Shown piece after piece: positions 1 through 10,284 of a stretch of 64,000 nucleotides of DNA; position 1 is the stretch's first letter; each line of letters opens with the position of its first letter. The DNA is taken from assembly GCA_009731375.1 (NCBI GenBank), contig BJOX01000063.1:658028-722027 (forward strand). The letters are read 5' to 3'. The position numbers and the translations under genes are program-made. Origin of the DNA: Paulinella micropora (taxonomy: Eukaryota; Cercozoa; Imbricatea; Euglyphida). Below the pieces are notes generated by a model. It was given only the letters and a program-made list of their open reading frames with translations. It had not been told where the DNA came from and searched no databases.

Positions 1-75
1 ATGTATGTATGTATGTATGTATGCAGGATGGATAGATGGATGTAGATGTCATTTATGTCATGTTTTGGTCTCTAG

Positions 76-106
<31 letters not shown>

Positions 107-248
107 TGTATGTATGTATGTATGTATGTATGTACGTACGTACGTACGTACCTACGTATGTATGTATGGTATGTATGGTATGTATGGTATGTATGTATGT
201 ATGTATGTATGTATGTATGTATGTATGTATGTATGTATGTATGTATAG

Positions 249-291
249 TCTTCTTGAAAGCATGGAAATGTCCGAGCATCCCATCGCAAGG
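249..291 (+). CDS. Gene 1 exon 1 (first in window)
   Basis: Acceptor tatag ends at 248 and donor gtctat starts at 292. One leading base completes a codon, followed by LLESMEMSEHPIAR, ending in phase 0. A (GTAT)n array lies upstream. Downstream, 368-385 repeats the exon end and its gtctgt donor. The exon is inferred from splice sites, the downstream echo and phase agreement with exon 2. Confidence 0.5.
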
Positions 292-319
292 GTCTATCTG
301 TGTGTGTGTGTGTGTGTGT

Positions 320-367
<48 letters not shown>

Positions 368-370
<3 letters not shown>

Positions 371-385
371 CGTCCCATCGCAACG
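368..385 (+). repeat. 3' echo of gene 1 exon 1
   Basis: GAGCGTCCCATCGCAACG followed by gtctgt is a near-copy of the last 18 bases of exon 1 (GAGCATCCCATCGCAAGG). It lies between two (CT)n tracts. Confidence 0.6.
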
Positions 386-391
386 GTCTGT

Positions 392-398
392 CTGTCTG

Positions 399-458
<60 letters not shown>

Positions 459-512
459 CTCTCACTTACTTACTTACTTACTTACTTACTTGCTTGCTTG
501 CTTACTTGCTTA

Positions 513-543
<31 letters not shown>

Positions 544-668
544 GCTTACGTACTTAATTACTACTTAACTTACTTAATTTACTAACTTGCTTACTCGCTA
601 ACTTACTTACTTACTTAATTACTTACTTGCTTACTTGCTTACCTACTTACCTACTTACTTACTTACCA

Positions 669-719
<51 letters not shown>

Positions 720-930
720 AACTTACTCCTTCACTTACGTACTTACTTCTTTACTTACTTACTTACTTGCTTGCTTGCTTGCTCACTTACTCACTTGCTT
801 ACTTACTTACTTACTTACGTACTTACATACTTAACTTACTTACTTGCTTTACTTGCTTACTTGCTCACTTGCTTACTTGCTTTTACTTACTGTTTTTACT
901 TACTTAACTTCTTACCTACTCACTTACCTA
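392..930. repeat. (CT)n, (CTTT)n and (CTTA)n arrays
   Basis: Pyrimidine-rich simple repeats fill the intron between exon 1 and the first exon 2 echo. No other signal is visible. Confidence 0.9.
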
Positions 931-938
931 AGAGTCAG

Positions 939-972
939 TCTCTCTTTGCCATGCGTGAGTTGCCCTTCGCTT
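939..972 (+). repeat. 5' echo of gene 1 exon 2
   Basis: After an acceptor-like gtcag, TCTCTCTTTGCCATGCGTGA and the following bases match the 5' and middle part of exon 2 (GTTCCCTCTTTAGCCATGCG). The copy then breaks into (TTG)n. It has no donor, as expected for an upstream echo. Confidence 0.55.
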
Positions 973-979
973 GTTGTTG

Positions 980-1033
<54 letters not shown>

Positions 1034-1058
1034 TATTATTATTATTATTATTATTACA

Positions 1059-1099
<41 letters not shown>

Positions 1100-1108
1100 T
1101 ATTATTAC

Positions 1109-1142
<34 letters not shown>

Positions 1143-1177
1143 GCTATATTATTATTATTAGTAGTAGTAGTAGTAGT

Positions 1178-1212
<35 letters not shown>

Positions 1213-1224
1213 TAATAGTAGTAG

Positions 1225-1303
<79 letters not shown>

Positions 1304-1324
1304 TAATAATAATAATAATAATAA

Positions 1325-1381
<57 letters not shown>

Positions 1382-1386
1382 CAGTC

Positions 1387-1464
<78 letters not shown>

Positions 1465-1490
1465 TCATTATCATCATTATCATCATTATC
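973..1490. repeat. (TTG)n/(TAT)n/(TAG)n/(AAT)n trinucleotide arrays
   Basis: About 500 bases of trinucleotide repeats. TTA-type arrays switch to TAG, CAG, AAT and back to TAG types in homogeneous blocks. No gene signal. Confidence 0.9.
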
Positions 1491-1523
1491 CTCATTCTCA
1501 TCATTACTTATATGCTTACGTAG

Positions 1524-1577
1524 GATAAAGTTCCCTCTTTAGCCATGCGTGATTTACCCTTCACATCGCTTCCCCAA
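1524..1577 (+). CDS. Gene 1 exon 2
   Basis: Acceptor cttacgtag and donor gtatgt bracket 54 bases, phase 0 to 0, reading DKVPSLAMRDLPFTSLPQ. This is the only one of five related copies with both splice sites and the full length. One echo lies upstream (5' part) and three downstream (3' part). Confidence 0.6.
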
Positions 1578-1709
1578 GTATGTATGTATGTATGTATGTA
1601 TGTCTGTATGTATTTATTTATTTATTTATTTTTGTATCTCTCTGTCTACCTATCTATCTAAGCTTGTCTATCTATCAATCTATCTGTCTATATATCTATC
1701 TATCTATCC

Positions 1710-1871
1710 ATGTATGAGTTGTCCTCCGCTTCCCGTCCCCAAATATGTATGTATGTATGTCTGTATGTCTGTATTTATTTATTTATTTATTTATTTATTT
1801 ATTTTTGTATCTCTCTGTCTATCTATCTAAGCTTGTCTATCTATCTATCTATCTATCTATCTGTCTATCTG

Positions 1872-1909
<38 letters not shown>

Positions 1910-1958
1910 CATGTGTGAGTTGCCCTTTCGCTTCCCGTCTATCTATGTATCTACCTAC

Positions 1959-2010
<52 letters not shown>

Positions 2011-2041
2011 GCGTGAGTTACCATTCGCTTCCCGTCCCCAA
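1710..2041 (+). repeat. Three 3' echoes of gene 1 exon 2
   Basis: Copies at 1710-1742, 1911-1939 and 2009-2041 each start at the internal ATG of exon 2 and repeat the motif read as MRELPFASRPQ in the best copy. The 2009 copy keeps the CAA|gtatgt donor. Spacers are (ATCT)n, (ATTT)n and (GTAT)n. Confidence 0.65.
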
Positions 2042-2342
2042 GTATGTATGCATGTATGTCTGTATGTATGCATGTATGTCTGTATGTATGTGTATGTATG
2101 TATGTATGTATGTATGTATGTATGTATGTATGCATGTACGTACGTACGTACGTATGTATGTATGTATGTATGTATGTATGTATGTATGTATGTATGTATG
2201 TATGTATGTATGTATGTATGTGCGTACGTACGTACGCACGTATGTATGTATGTATGTATGTATGTATGTATGTATGTATGCATGCATGCGTGCGTGCATG
2301 CATGAACATGCATACATACATGCATGCATGTAACCATGCATG

Positions 2343-2376
<34 letters not shown>

Positions 2377-2417
2377 AATAGTTTATCTCTATGTATGTAT
2401 GTATGTATGTATGTATG
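2042..2417. repeat. (GTAT)n array with GTAC and GCAT variants, then (ATCT)n
   Basis: This array follows the donor of the 2009-2041 echo and runs to the polypyrimidine tract of exon 3. Blocks of gtac and gcat variants show local homogenisation. Confidence 0.85.
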
Positions 2418-2427
2418 TCTTCCACAG

Positions 2428-2489
2428 ATGCATGATGCTTTACAAACGCTGTCCCACACTGCTCTACGCGATATGACAAGCAACGTAAG
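2428..2489 (+). CDS. Gene 1 exon 3
   Basis: A good acceptor (gtcttccacag) precedes 62 bases reading MHDALQTLSHTALRDMTSNV plus AG, phase 0 to 2, with donor gtatgc. It starts with ATG but also fits as an internal exon after exon 2. Eleven 3' echoes follow. Confidence 0.68.
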
Positions 2490-2621
2490 GTATGCAAGTA
2501 AGTAAGCAAGTAAGCAGTAAGCAAATAAGTAGGTAAGCAGGTAGGTAAGTAAGCAAGCAAGTAAGTAAGTAAGTAAGTAAGCAAGCAAGTAAGTAAGTAA
2601 GCAAGTAAGTAAGTAAGTAGT

Positions 2622-4679
2622 ATGTTTTACAAAAGCTGTCCCACACCGCCCTACGCGACATGACAAGCAACGTAAGGTAAGTAAGTAAGTAAGCAAATAA
2701 GCAAGTAAGCAAATAAGTAGGTAAGCAGGTAGGTGAGTAAGCAAGCAAGCAAGTAAGTAAGTAAGTAAGCAAGTAAGTAAGTAAGTAAGTAAGCAAGTAG
2801 TATGTTTTACAAAAGCTGTCCCATACCGCCCTACGCGACATGACAAGCAACTTAAGGTAAGTAAGTAAGTAAGCAAGTAAGCAAGTAAGCAAATAAGTAG
2901 GTAGGTAAGTAAGCAAGTAAGTAAGTAAGTAAGCAAGTAAGTAAGTAAGCAAGTAAGCAAGTAAGTAAGTAAGCAAGTAAGCAAGTAAGTAAGTAGTATG
3001 GTTTACAAAAGCTGTCCCACATTGCTCTACGCGACATGACAAGCAACGTAAGGTAAGTAAGTAAGCAAGTAAGCAAATGAGTAGGTAAGCAGGTAAGCAG
3101 GTAGGTGAGTAAGCAAGCAAGTAAGTAAGTAAGTAAGCAAGTAAGTAAGTAAGTAGTATGTTTTACAAAAGCTGTCCCACATTGCTCTACGCGACATGAC
3201 AAGCAACGTAAGGTAAGCAAGTAAGTAAGCAAGTAAGCAAGTAAGCAAATAAGTAGGTAAGCAGGTAGGTGAGTAAGCAAGCAAGTAAGTAAGCAAGTAA
3301 GTAAGCAAGTAAGTAAGTAAGTAGTATGTTTTACAAAAGCTGTCCCACACTGCTCTACGCGACATGACAAGCAACGTAAGGTAAGTAAGTAAGCAAGTAA
3401 GTAAGCAAATAAGTAGGTAAGCAGGTAAGTAAGCAAGCAAGCAAGTAAGTAAGTAAGCAAGTAAGTAAGTAAGTAAGTAAGTAAGTAGTATGTTTTACAA
3501 AAGCTGTCCCACACTGCTCTACGCGACATGACAAGCAACGTAAGGTATCTAAGTAAGTAAGCAAATAAGCAAGTAAGCAAATAAGTAGGTAAGCAAGTAG
3601 GTGAGCAAGCAAGCAAGTAAGTAAGTAAGTAAGCAAGTAAGTAAGTAAATAAGTAAGTAAGTAAGTAAGTAGTATGTTTTACAAAAGCTGTCCCACACTG
3701 CTCTACGCGACATGACAAGCAACGTAAGGTATGTAAGTAAGTAAACAAGTAAGCAAATAAGTAGGTAAGCAGGTAGGTAAGTAAGCAAGCAAGTAAGTAA
3801 GTAAGTAAGCAAGTAAGTAAGTAAGTAAGTAGTGTGTTTTACAAAAGCTGTCCCACACTGCTCTAAGCGACATGACAAGCAACGTAAGGTATGTAAGCAA
3901 GTAAGCAAGTAAGCAAGTAAGCAGGTAGGTAAGTAAACAAGTAAGCAAGCAAGTAAGTAAGTAAGTAAGTAAGCAAGCAAGTAAGTAAGTAAGTAAGTAA
4001 GTAAGTAGTATGTTTTACAAAAGCTGTCCCACACTGCTCTACGCGACATGACAAGCAACGTAAGGAAAGTAAGTAAGTAATCAAGTAAGCAAGTAAGCAA
4101 ATAAGTAGTAAAATCCTTCCGGCGCACCACGATTTCTGCCGGGAAATTTTGGTAGTAAGACACCGCGGACGTTTAGCACGTTTTTCCCGTGGTGAACGCC
4201 CAATATTGGGTGTTTGCTGGGACTGGTAAACACCCACTGGGCGTTTACTGGTAAAACTCCAATGGACGTTTACTATTTTTTTCCTTCCTTTTTATATGAT
4301 TCCGGCAGAAATTGTGGTGCCGTCAGAATTTTACCCCAGAAAAATCATATTGGTCGGGGCATATCACGTCGAAACGCCCTCGGTCGAGTGGGAAAACCCC
4401 TCGCTGGCCCTGGCGGGCCATTCAGGGTTGTCCCACCACTCGACCTCGGGCATTTCCCCGTGATAATGCCTCCCAACATGATTTTACTAGAAGGTAAGCA
4501 GGTAGGTAAGCAAGTAAGCAAGTAAGTAAGTAAGTAAGTAGGTAAGTAGTATGTTTTACAAAAGCTGTCCCACACTGCTCTACGCGACATGACAAGCAAC
4601 GTAAGGTATGTAAGTAAGTAAGCAAGTAAGCAAGTAAGCAAATAAGTAGGTAAGCAGGTAGGTAAGTAAGCAAGCAAGC

Positions 4680-4710
<31 letters not shown>

Positions 4711-4773
4711 CAAGTAGTATGTTTTACAAAAGCTGTCCCATACCGCCCTACGCGACATGACAAGCAACGTAAG
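2622..4773 (+). repeat. Eleven-copy 3' echo array of gene 1 exon 3
   Basis: Copies of about 55 bases at 2622, 2802, 2998, 3158, 3326, 3490, 3674, 3834, 4010, 4552 and 4719 match the last part of exon 3, and most end in AAG|gtaagt-type donors. Units are about 160-195 bases long with (GTAA)n spacers containing GCAA and GTAG variants. All copies share tgttttac where the exon has tgctttac, so they derive from one ancestral echo. A foldback element splits the array at 4106-4489. Confidence 0.85.
4106..4489. mobile_element. Compound foldback/MITE-like insertion
   Basis: The insertion is bounded by inverted TAGTAAAATC (4106-4115) and GATTTTACTA (4480-4489) and interrupts the (GTAA)n echo array. Internally, 4108-4145 is repeated inverted at about 4300-4337, and 4340-4489 forms a second imperfect palindrome with arms near 75 bases around GGCCCTGGCGGGCC. 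The AACGCCCAATATTGGGTGTTT region near 4196 is a smaller hairpin. There is no coding capacity, so this is a non-autonomous element, possibly nested. Confidence 0.65.
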
Positions 4774-4858
4774 TAAGTAAGTAAGTAAGTAAGTCAGTAA
4801 GTAAGCAAGTAAGTAAGTAAGCAAGTAAGCAAGTAACCAGGTAGGTAAGTAAGCAAGC

Positions 4859-4893
<35 letters not shown>

Positions 4894-4934
4894 CAATTAA
4901 GTAAGCAAGCAAGTAAGTAGCAAGCAAGTAGTAT

Positions 4935-4980
4935 GTTTTGTATGTATCTATGTAAGTATGTAAGTATGTATCTATGTGTG

Positions 4981-5027
<47 letters not shown>

Positions 5028-5069
5028 AACAACGCCAAGTCTATTGGAATGTCGTACTCATCTTTATCC

Positions 5070-5110
<41 letters not shown>

Positions 5111-5164
5111 CCTACCTACCTACCTACCTACCTACCTACCTACCTATCTATCTATCTATCTACC

Positions 5165-5244
<80 letters not shown>

Positions 5245-5380
5245 GTGACCTATATCTTCGGATATGCAGTGCTTATAGACCCAACATATCTATCCATCTA
5301 TCCATCCATCCATCCATCTATCTATCCATCCATCCATCCATCCATCTATCCATCTATCTATCTATCTATCTATTTATCCA
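4935..5380. repeat. (ATCT)n, (CTAC)n and (ATCC)n arrays
   Basis: Pyrimidine-rich arrays precede exon 4. They contain its 5' echo and one copy of the short DAY-type segment (5247-5291). Confidence 0.85.
5028..5068 (+). repeat. 5' echo of gene 1 exon 4
   Basis: CAACGCCAAGTCTATTGGAA and the following bases align with the start of exon 4 (CAACGCTAACTCGCTAGCCC). The copy dissolves into (ATCT)n without a donor. Confidence 0.5.
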
Positions 5381-5387
5381 TCTATAG

Positions 5388-5456
5388 CAACGCTAACTCG
5401 CTAGCCCGGTCGTATTCAGCCGCTCCCCCTTCTGTCAATCTGGGAGAGCCTCACAT
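5388..5456 (+). CDS. Gene 1 exon 4
   Basis: Acceptor ctatag and donor gtaagc bracket 69 bases, phase 2 to 2. The middle reads NANSLARSYSAAPPSVNL. The entering phase matches exon 3. Ser/Pro-rich, no domain recognised. Confidence 0.62.
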
Positions 5457-5483
5457 GTAAGCAAATACCTACAATAGCATATT

Positions 5484-5625
5484 TATGCGGCTAGCCACAA
5501 ATCTGACGTGTCTTGCGGGCGAGCCGGAGCCGGGCCGGCGAGCCTGCAAAACACGTCAAATTTGGCCCGCCGCATATGTAGTTTTATCGTTAACCTGGCC
5601 ACATTTTGTGGAGGTGACCGATAAA
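5484..5625. mobile_element. Two-hairpin foldback element, copy 1
   Basis: TATGCGGC starts the element. Hairpin 1 is gacgtgt(c)ttgcgggc...gcctgcaaaacacgtc inside GCGGC/GCCGC ends. Hairpin 2 pairs TTATCGTTAACCT-type sequence with AGGTGACCGATAA around CCACATTTTGTGG. Copies 2-4 are at 8411, 9321 and 33280. It lies between exons 4 and 5. Confidence 0.75.
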
Positions 5626-5677
5626 TAATACAAATACACATACAAGAAATACATAATGTATATACTTGGTTCGATAG

Positions 5678-5724
5678 GTATACACGTACATCTACGACGT
5701 CTACTATTGGCAGCTTTACCACAG
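5678..5724 (+). CDS. Gene 1 exon 5
   Basis: Acceptor ttcgatag and donor gtctct bracket 47 bases, phase 2 to 1, reading YTRTSTTSTIGSFTT. Ser/Thr-rich. The 3' half recurs at 6306-6334 as a downstream echo. Confidence 0.55.
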
Positions 5725-5897
5725 GTCTCTATCTATCTATCTATCTATCTATCTGTCTGTCTCTATCTCTATCTATCTATCTATCTATATCTCTATCTAT
5801 CTATCTATCTATCTATCTCTTTCTTTCTATCTATCTATCTATCTATCTATCTATTTATCTATTTATCTATCTATCTCTATCTATATCTATCTATCTA

Positions 5898-5931
<34 letters not shown>

Positions 5932-5932
5932 A
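5725..5932. repeat. (ATCT)n array
   Basis: A tetranucleotide array with ATTT and hexamer variants directly follows the exon 5 donor. Confidence 0.9.
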
Positions 5933-6168
5933 AACTCCATCTGCTTACTGGGCCCTCTGTAATGGAGGTGGGAGCTCGTTCTGCAAGGGGCGCTTTATGG
6001 AACGAGCCCTGGCCCCGCCTGGTACCAGGAAGCTTTGGTATTGCCTGTATCAGTCCCTTCCGTGCAAACATCACGGCTTAGCTGGGCATCGGGTTAATAC
6101 TTTACCCACAGACTTCCTGGTTGACGAAATCAGAAGCTCCTTTTTTCTGACATTAGTCGATATTTCAT
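5933..6168 (+). mobile_element. SINE-D-like repeat, partial copy
   Basis: Nearly identical to parts of 30636-31000 and 31971-32372 on the opposite strand. This copy has only the 3' 236 bases, from aaactccatctgcttactgg to the (ATCT)n tail at tcgatatttc. No coding capacity; family unnamed. Confidence 0.75.
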
Positions 6169-6193
6169 ATCTATCTATCTATCTATCTATCTT

Positions 6194-6232
<39 letters not shown>

Positions 6233-6305
6233 ACTTACCTACCTACCTACCTACCTACCTATCTATCTATCTATCTATCTATCTCAATATCGTGGAAATT
6301 AATAT

Positions 6306-6334
6306 GGCGTCTACTATTGGCAGTTTATCCACAC
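6306..6334 (+). repeat. 3' echo of gene 1 exon 5
   Basis: GCGTCTACTATTGGCAGTTT repeats the end of exon 5 (GACGTCTACTATTGGCAGCT) and then decays. Confidence 0.6.
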
Positions 6335-6344
6335 GTTGCTTATC

Positions 6345-6737
6345 TGTATCTATATCTATATCTATATCTATATCTATATCTATATCTATATATCTATGTC
6401 TATATATCTATATATCTATATCTATATCTATATCTATATCTATGTCCATATTTACTTCTATATCTATATCTACATCTATATGTCTATAGCTATTTCATAT
6501 CCTACGTGTACATGTTCTTCCTGCCACTGCTGTTGATTTTGTTGTTTGTTATTTGTTGTTTGTTGTTTTTTGTTTGTTTTGTTTGTTTGTTTCTTTGTTT
6601 CTTTGTTGTTTGTTGTTTGCTGTCTGTTTGTTGTTTGTTGTTTGTTTTTTGTTCTTTGTTTTGTTTGTTTGTTTCTTCGCTGTTGTTGTTGATGATGATG
6701 ATTTGCGGCTAGAACTTTATTATTATCATTATTATTA

Positions 6738-6786
<49 letters not shown>

Positions 6787-6861
6787 TATTATTATTATTA
6801 TTATTATTACTATTGTTAATATTATTATTATTATTATTATTATTATCATTATTATCATTAC

Positions 6862-6904
<43 letters not shown>

Positions 6905-6948
6905 CATTATTTATCATTATTATCATCATTATTATTATTATTATTAGT

Positions 6949-6987
<39 letters not shown>

Positions 6988-7015
6988 CATTATTTATCAT
7001 TATTATCATCATTAC

Positions 7016-7106
<91 letters not shown>

Positions 7107-7107
7107 G
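6345..7107. repeat. (ATATCT)n, (TTTG)n-type and (TTA)n arrays
   Basis: Hexamer repeats to about 6485, T/G-rich repeats 6530-6690, then (TTA)n with ATC variants. The short unique piece 6493-6530 carries no clear exon. Confidence 0.85.
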
Positions 7108-7118
7108 GTACTTTATTC

Positions 7119-7235
7119 ACCGTGATAGCCCAGTGGTCAAGTTCTACCATCTGGGCCCTGTCGCCAGTTCGATTCCCGTCGGTGCCACCAGTATTTTCAT
7201 TGAACATACCGATCCGTCTGGACCAGTATTTTCAT
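7119..7235 (+). mobile_element. SINE-A (tRNA-derived), copy 1, cut by gap
   Basis: The head carries a Pol III A box (tagcccagtggtc) and B box (agttcgattcc) spaced as in a tRNA. It runs into the 10-base N gap at 7236-7245. Confidence 0.8.
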
Positions 7236-7320
7236 NNNNNNNNNNCTACTATTACTTTTATTATTATTATTATCATCATCAGCATCATCATCATCATCAT
7301 CATCATCATCGTCATATCAG

Positions 7321-7365
7321 CGGACCATCATCAGCGTGCTCGCACGGCTCAGAACTCTCCTATGC
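7321..7365 (+). repeat. Probable 5' echo of gene 1 exon 6
   Basis: Follows an acceptor-like tcatatcag and contains CAGAACTCTCCTATGC, close to the CGAATTCTCCTATGC of exon 6, in the same reading frame. It decays into (TTA)n. Confidence 0.4.
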
Positions 7366-7410
<45 letters not shown>

Positions 7411-7411
<1 letters not shown>

Positions 7412-7487
7412 GGACACCGTGATAGCCCAGTGGTCAAGTTCTACCATCTGGGCCCTGTCGCCAGTTCGATTCCCGTCGGTGCCACCA
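7411..7487 (+). mobile_element. SINE-A, copy 2, head only
   Basis: Same A and B boxes as copy 1, flanked by (TTA)n and cut by the N gap at 7488-7497. Confidence 0.8.
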
Positions 7488-7561
7488 NNNNNNNNNNCTA
7501 TTATTATTATTATTATCATTATTATCATTATTATCATTATTATTATTATTATTATTATTAC

Positions 7562-7621
<60 letters not shown>

Positions 7622-7634
7622 TATTGTTATTATT

Positions 7635-7895
7635 CCGTGATAGCCCAGTGGTCAAGTTCTACCATCTGGGCCCTGTCGCCAGTTCGATTCCCGTCGGTGC
7701 CACCAGTATTTTCATTGAACGTAACGACCCGTCTGGACCAGTATTTTCATTGAACATACCGGCCCGTCTGGAAGTGTTGGAACTGCCCTTGCGGGGGTGT
7801 CATTAGAGCTTATCGTCAATTCTTCGTACTCCCCTCACGGGTGAGACGATGGAGGCGCATGTGCAGAAATGCATCAGCCATTGACAGAGAAGCAC

Positions 7896-7896
<1 letters not shown>
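7635..7896 (+). mobile_element. SINE-A, copy 3, full length
   Basis: About 262 bases: a tRNA-like head with A and B boxes, a central repeat of the gtattttcattgaac-type unit present twice, and a 3' body ending ttgacagagaagcac before a (TTA)n tail. The tail explains much of the local (TTA)n. Minus copies are at 49192, 49682 and 50891. Confidence 0.88.
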
Positions 7897-7949
<53 letters not shown>

Positions 7950-7982
7950 CGCAGAATTTTCCTATGCACTCTCAATGACTAG

Positions 7983-8073
7983 GGCTTCATATGACGGCCC
8001 CGAATTCTCCTATGCACTCTCAATCTCCATCGCCCCATGTGGACGCTATGCGACTCTCACAATCCTTGCCAAA
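7983..8073 (+). CDS. Gene 1 exon 6
   Basis: Acceptor aatgactag and donor gtatgt bracket 91 bases, phase 1 to 2. Part reads NSPMHSQSPSPHVDAMRL. An echo of the TCCTATGCACTCTCAAT segment sits just upstream at 7955-7982. Another frame is open if the exon starts at 7955, but only this one keeps phase with exons 5 and 7. Confidence 0.55.
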
Positions 8074-8300
8074 GTATGTATGCATGTATGCATGCATGTA
8101 TGTATGTATGTATGTATGTATGTATGTATGTAGGTAGGTAGGTAGGTAGGTAGGTAGGTAGGTAGGTATGTAGGTATGTAGGTTTTAGTATTATTATTAC
8201 CATCATCATCATCATCACCATCACCATCATCACCACCATCATCACCACCATCATCACCACCACCATCACCATCATCATCATCATCATCATTCATCATCTA
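8074..8300. repeat. (GTAT)n, (GTAG)n and (ATC)n arrays
   Basis: Simple repeats following the exon 6 donor, then an ATC/ACC trinucleotide block. Confidence 0.9.
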
Positions 8301-8325
8301 TTATTGTTATCTCATTGTTTCATAG

Positions 8326-8374
8326 ATCATGGGGGTCGCAACACGGACTAGAGGAAATTGACCTTAGGAAAATG
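8326..8374 (+). CDS. Gene 1 exon 7
   Basis: Acceptor attgtttcatag with a pyrimidine tract precedes 49 bases, phase 2 to 0, reading SWGSQHGLEEIDLRKM. The donor gtccca is weak. A 3' echo is at 8731-8759. The sequence begins the charged, helix-prone region. Confidence 0.5.
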
Positions 8375-8410
8375 GTCCCACTACATACACACACACACAC
8401 ACACAATCGT

Positions 8411-8557
8411 ATGTTACGCGACTAAGCCACAAATTTGACGTGTTTTGCGGGCGAGCCGGGCCGGGCGGGCGAGCCCGCAAAACACGTCAAAATTTGGCGC
8501 GCCGCATATGTAATTTTATCGGTAACCTGACCACATTTTGTGGAGGTGAACGATAAA
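8411..8557. mobile_element. Two-hairpin foldback element, copy 2
   Basis: Same structure as copy 1: a GC-rich hairpin with cgtgttttgcgggcgag arms, then a hairpin with CGGTAACCT/AGGTGAACG arms. It lies in the intron after exon 7. Confidence 0.8.
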
Positions 8558-8597
8558 GACGTGCAGACGCGACTCTCGTCCTCTATCTTCTCTTCCC

Positions 8598-8604
8598 CCC
8601 CCCC

Positions 8605-8644
<40 letters not shown>

Positions 8645-8830
8645 CCCCCTTTTTCCCCTTTTTTNNNNNNNNNNNTTTTTTTTTTTTTTTTTTTTTTTGT
8701 CGTCTATCCGTCTATCTACCTCATTGCGTTGACTAGAGGAAGTGGGGCTCAGGAAAATACATACATACATACATACATACATACATACATACATACAAAT
8801 ACACACATACATACATACATACATACATAC
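8598..8830. repeat. C- and T-homopolymer runs with N gap, (ATAC)n, and exon 7 echo
   Basis: Poly-C and poly-T around the gap at 8665-8675, then an echo of exon 7 (8731-8759, AGAGGAAGTGGGGCTCAGGA), then (ATAC)n. Confidence 0.7.
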
Positions 8831-8944
8831 ATAACTCTCGTCCTCTGTCTTCTCTTTCCCCCCTCTCGCCACCTCCCCTTTCCTCCTCCATCCATCCATC
8901 TACCTCACTGCATACCTACCTACTTATGGATGCTTCAATGTTTA

Positions 8945-9800
8945 CCAGATGATGCTGGTTAGGCTATAGCGGATCTGCCAAAGAGAAATCGAACACGAGA
9001 TTTTATGCAAAGACAGCAAAAACAAATTCGCAAAAATTTTGCGGGTATCTGCGGTGAAAGAAATCGAAGACAGATTTATGCAAAGACAGCAACAAATTTC
9101 GCGGAAATTTTTGTGGTACTCGCGGTGATGTCTGGAGAAAAAAGAAAAAAACAAACAAAAAAAAAAAACGTATTCTCGCCCCCCCCCCCCATCTCATACT
9201 CTGTCTTACTGGTGGACGTGTATATTCTATCATGATGTATTGGTGAGGTGATCGCCGGATTGCCAAGGAAAGAGATCGCGCGAGCTATCGGAACAGATAG
9301 CCACGGCAAATGCAGTATATTATGCCGGCTAGCCACAAATTTGACGTGTTTTGCGGGTGAGCCGGGCCGGCGAGCCCGCAAAACACGTCAAATTTGGCGC
9401 GCCGCATGTGTAGTTTTATGTAGTTTTATCGGTAACCTCACCACATTTAGTGGAGGTGACCGATAAAAATTTCGCGGTATCTGCGGGTGATTTCCCGGAA
9501 AAGCTGCCGGGTTTTCCGCCTTTTCCCATACCATGCTATTTCGTCTTACTTGTCAGAGGTGTAATTGTCTCTTGCATGTATTGGATTAGGCTATTGCGCA
9601 TTGTCAGAAAGAGATCGCGCGAGCTATTGGAAACAGACTTCATTCCAATACTGCAACAAAATTTCGTGAAAAATTTTGCGGTATCTGCGGGTGATTTCCG
9701 GAAAAGCTGCCGGGTTTTCCGCCTTTTCGCATACCAGGATTTCATCTTACTTGTCAGAGATGTAATTGTCTCATGGATGTATTGGATTAGGCTATTGCGG
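8945..9800 (+). repeat. Diverged long repeats carrying 5' echoes of exon 8
   Basis: Four degenerate copies of a 150-200-base unit (about 8945-9120, 9195-9300, 9466-9640 and 9655-9835) contain variants of aaaattttgcggtatctgcg, tttccggaaaagctgccggg and ggattaggctattgcggatt. Each ends in a decaying version of the exon 8 start (kagAGATCGCGCGAGCT). The last unit runs into the intact exon. Confidence 0.65.
9321..9467. mobile_element. Two-hairpin foldback element, copy 3
   Basis: Near-perfect palindrome with cgtgttttgcgggtgag / gagcccgcaaaacacg arms, followed by the second hairpin. A tagttttatg segment is duplicated inside it. Confidence 0.82.
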
Positions 9801-9808
9801 ATTGTCAG

Positions 9809-9854
9809 CAAGAGATCGCGGAGCTGTCGGAACGCATTCGTACAGACCCTGGAG
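9809..9854 (+). CDS. Gene 1 exon 8
   Basis: Acceptor ggattgtcag and donor gtactg bracket 46 bases, phase 0 to 1, reading QEIAELSERIRTDPG. Helix-prone and in phase with exons 7 and 9. Three or more 5' echoes lie upstream. Confidence 0.6.
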
Positions 9855-9859
9855 GTACT

Positions 9860-9977
9860 GTATGTATGTCAAAAATGCATGTATGTATGATGTATGTATG
9901 TATGTATGTATGTATGTATGTATGTATCAATCCATCTATCTATCCATCTATCTATCTATCTATCTATCCATCTATCC

Positions 9978-10027
<50 letters not shown>

Positions 10028-10275
10028 ATCTCCACCTACCTACCTATCCATCCATCTATCTATCTACCTATCTACTATCTATATATCTATCTATCTATCT
10101 ATCTATCTATTTATCTATCTATCTATGTATCTTTATCTCAACCTACCTACCTATCCATCTATCCATCCATCTAGCTATCTATCCATCCATCCATCCATCT
10201 ATCTATCTATCTCCATCCATCCATCAATCCATCCATCCATCCATCTATCCATCTATCTATCTATCTATCTATTTA
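9860..10275. repeat. (GTAT)n then (ATCT)n/(ATCC)n arrays
   Basis: (GTAT)n follows the exon 8 donor. (ATCT)n precedes the exon 9 acceptor. Confidence 0.9.
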
Positions 10276-10284
10276 CGTATACAG

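Noticed and set aside
7635-7710. A tRNA gene
   Set aside because: A and B boxes are present, but the segment continues into a 260-base element with a repeat tail and six copies, so it is a tRNA-derived SINE.
7955-8073. Alternative exon 6 frame reading FSYALSMTRASYDGPE
   Set aside because: It is open from 7955 but leaves in phase 0, which does not fit exon 7. The first part duplicates a piece of the exon and looks like an echo.
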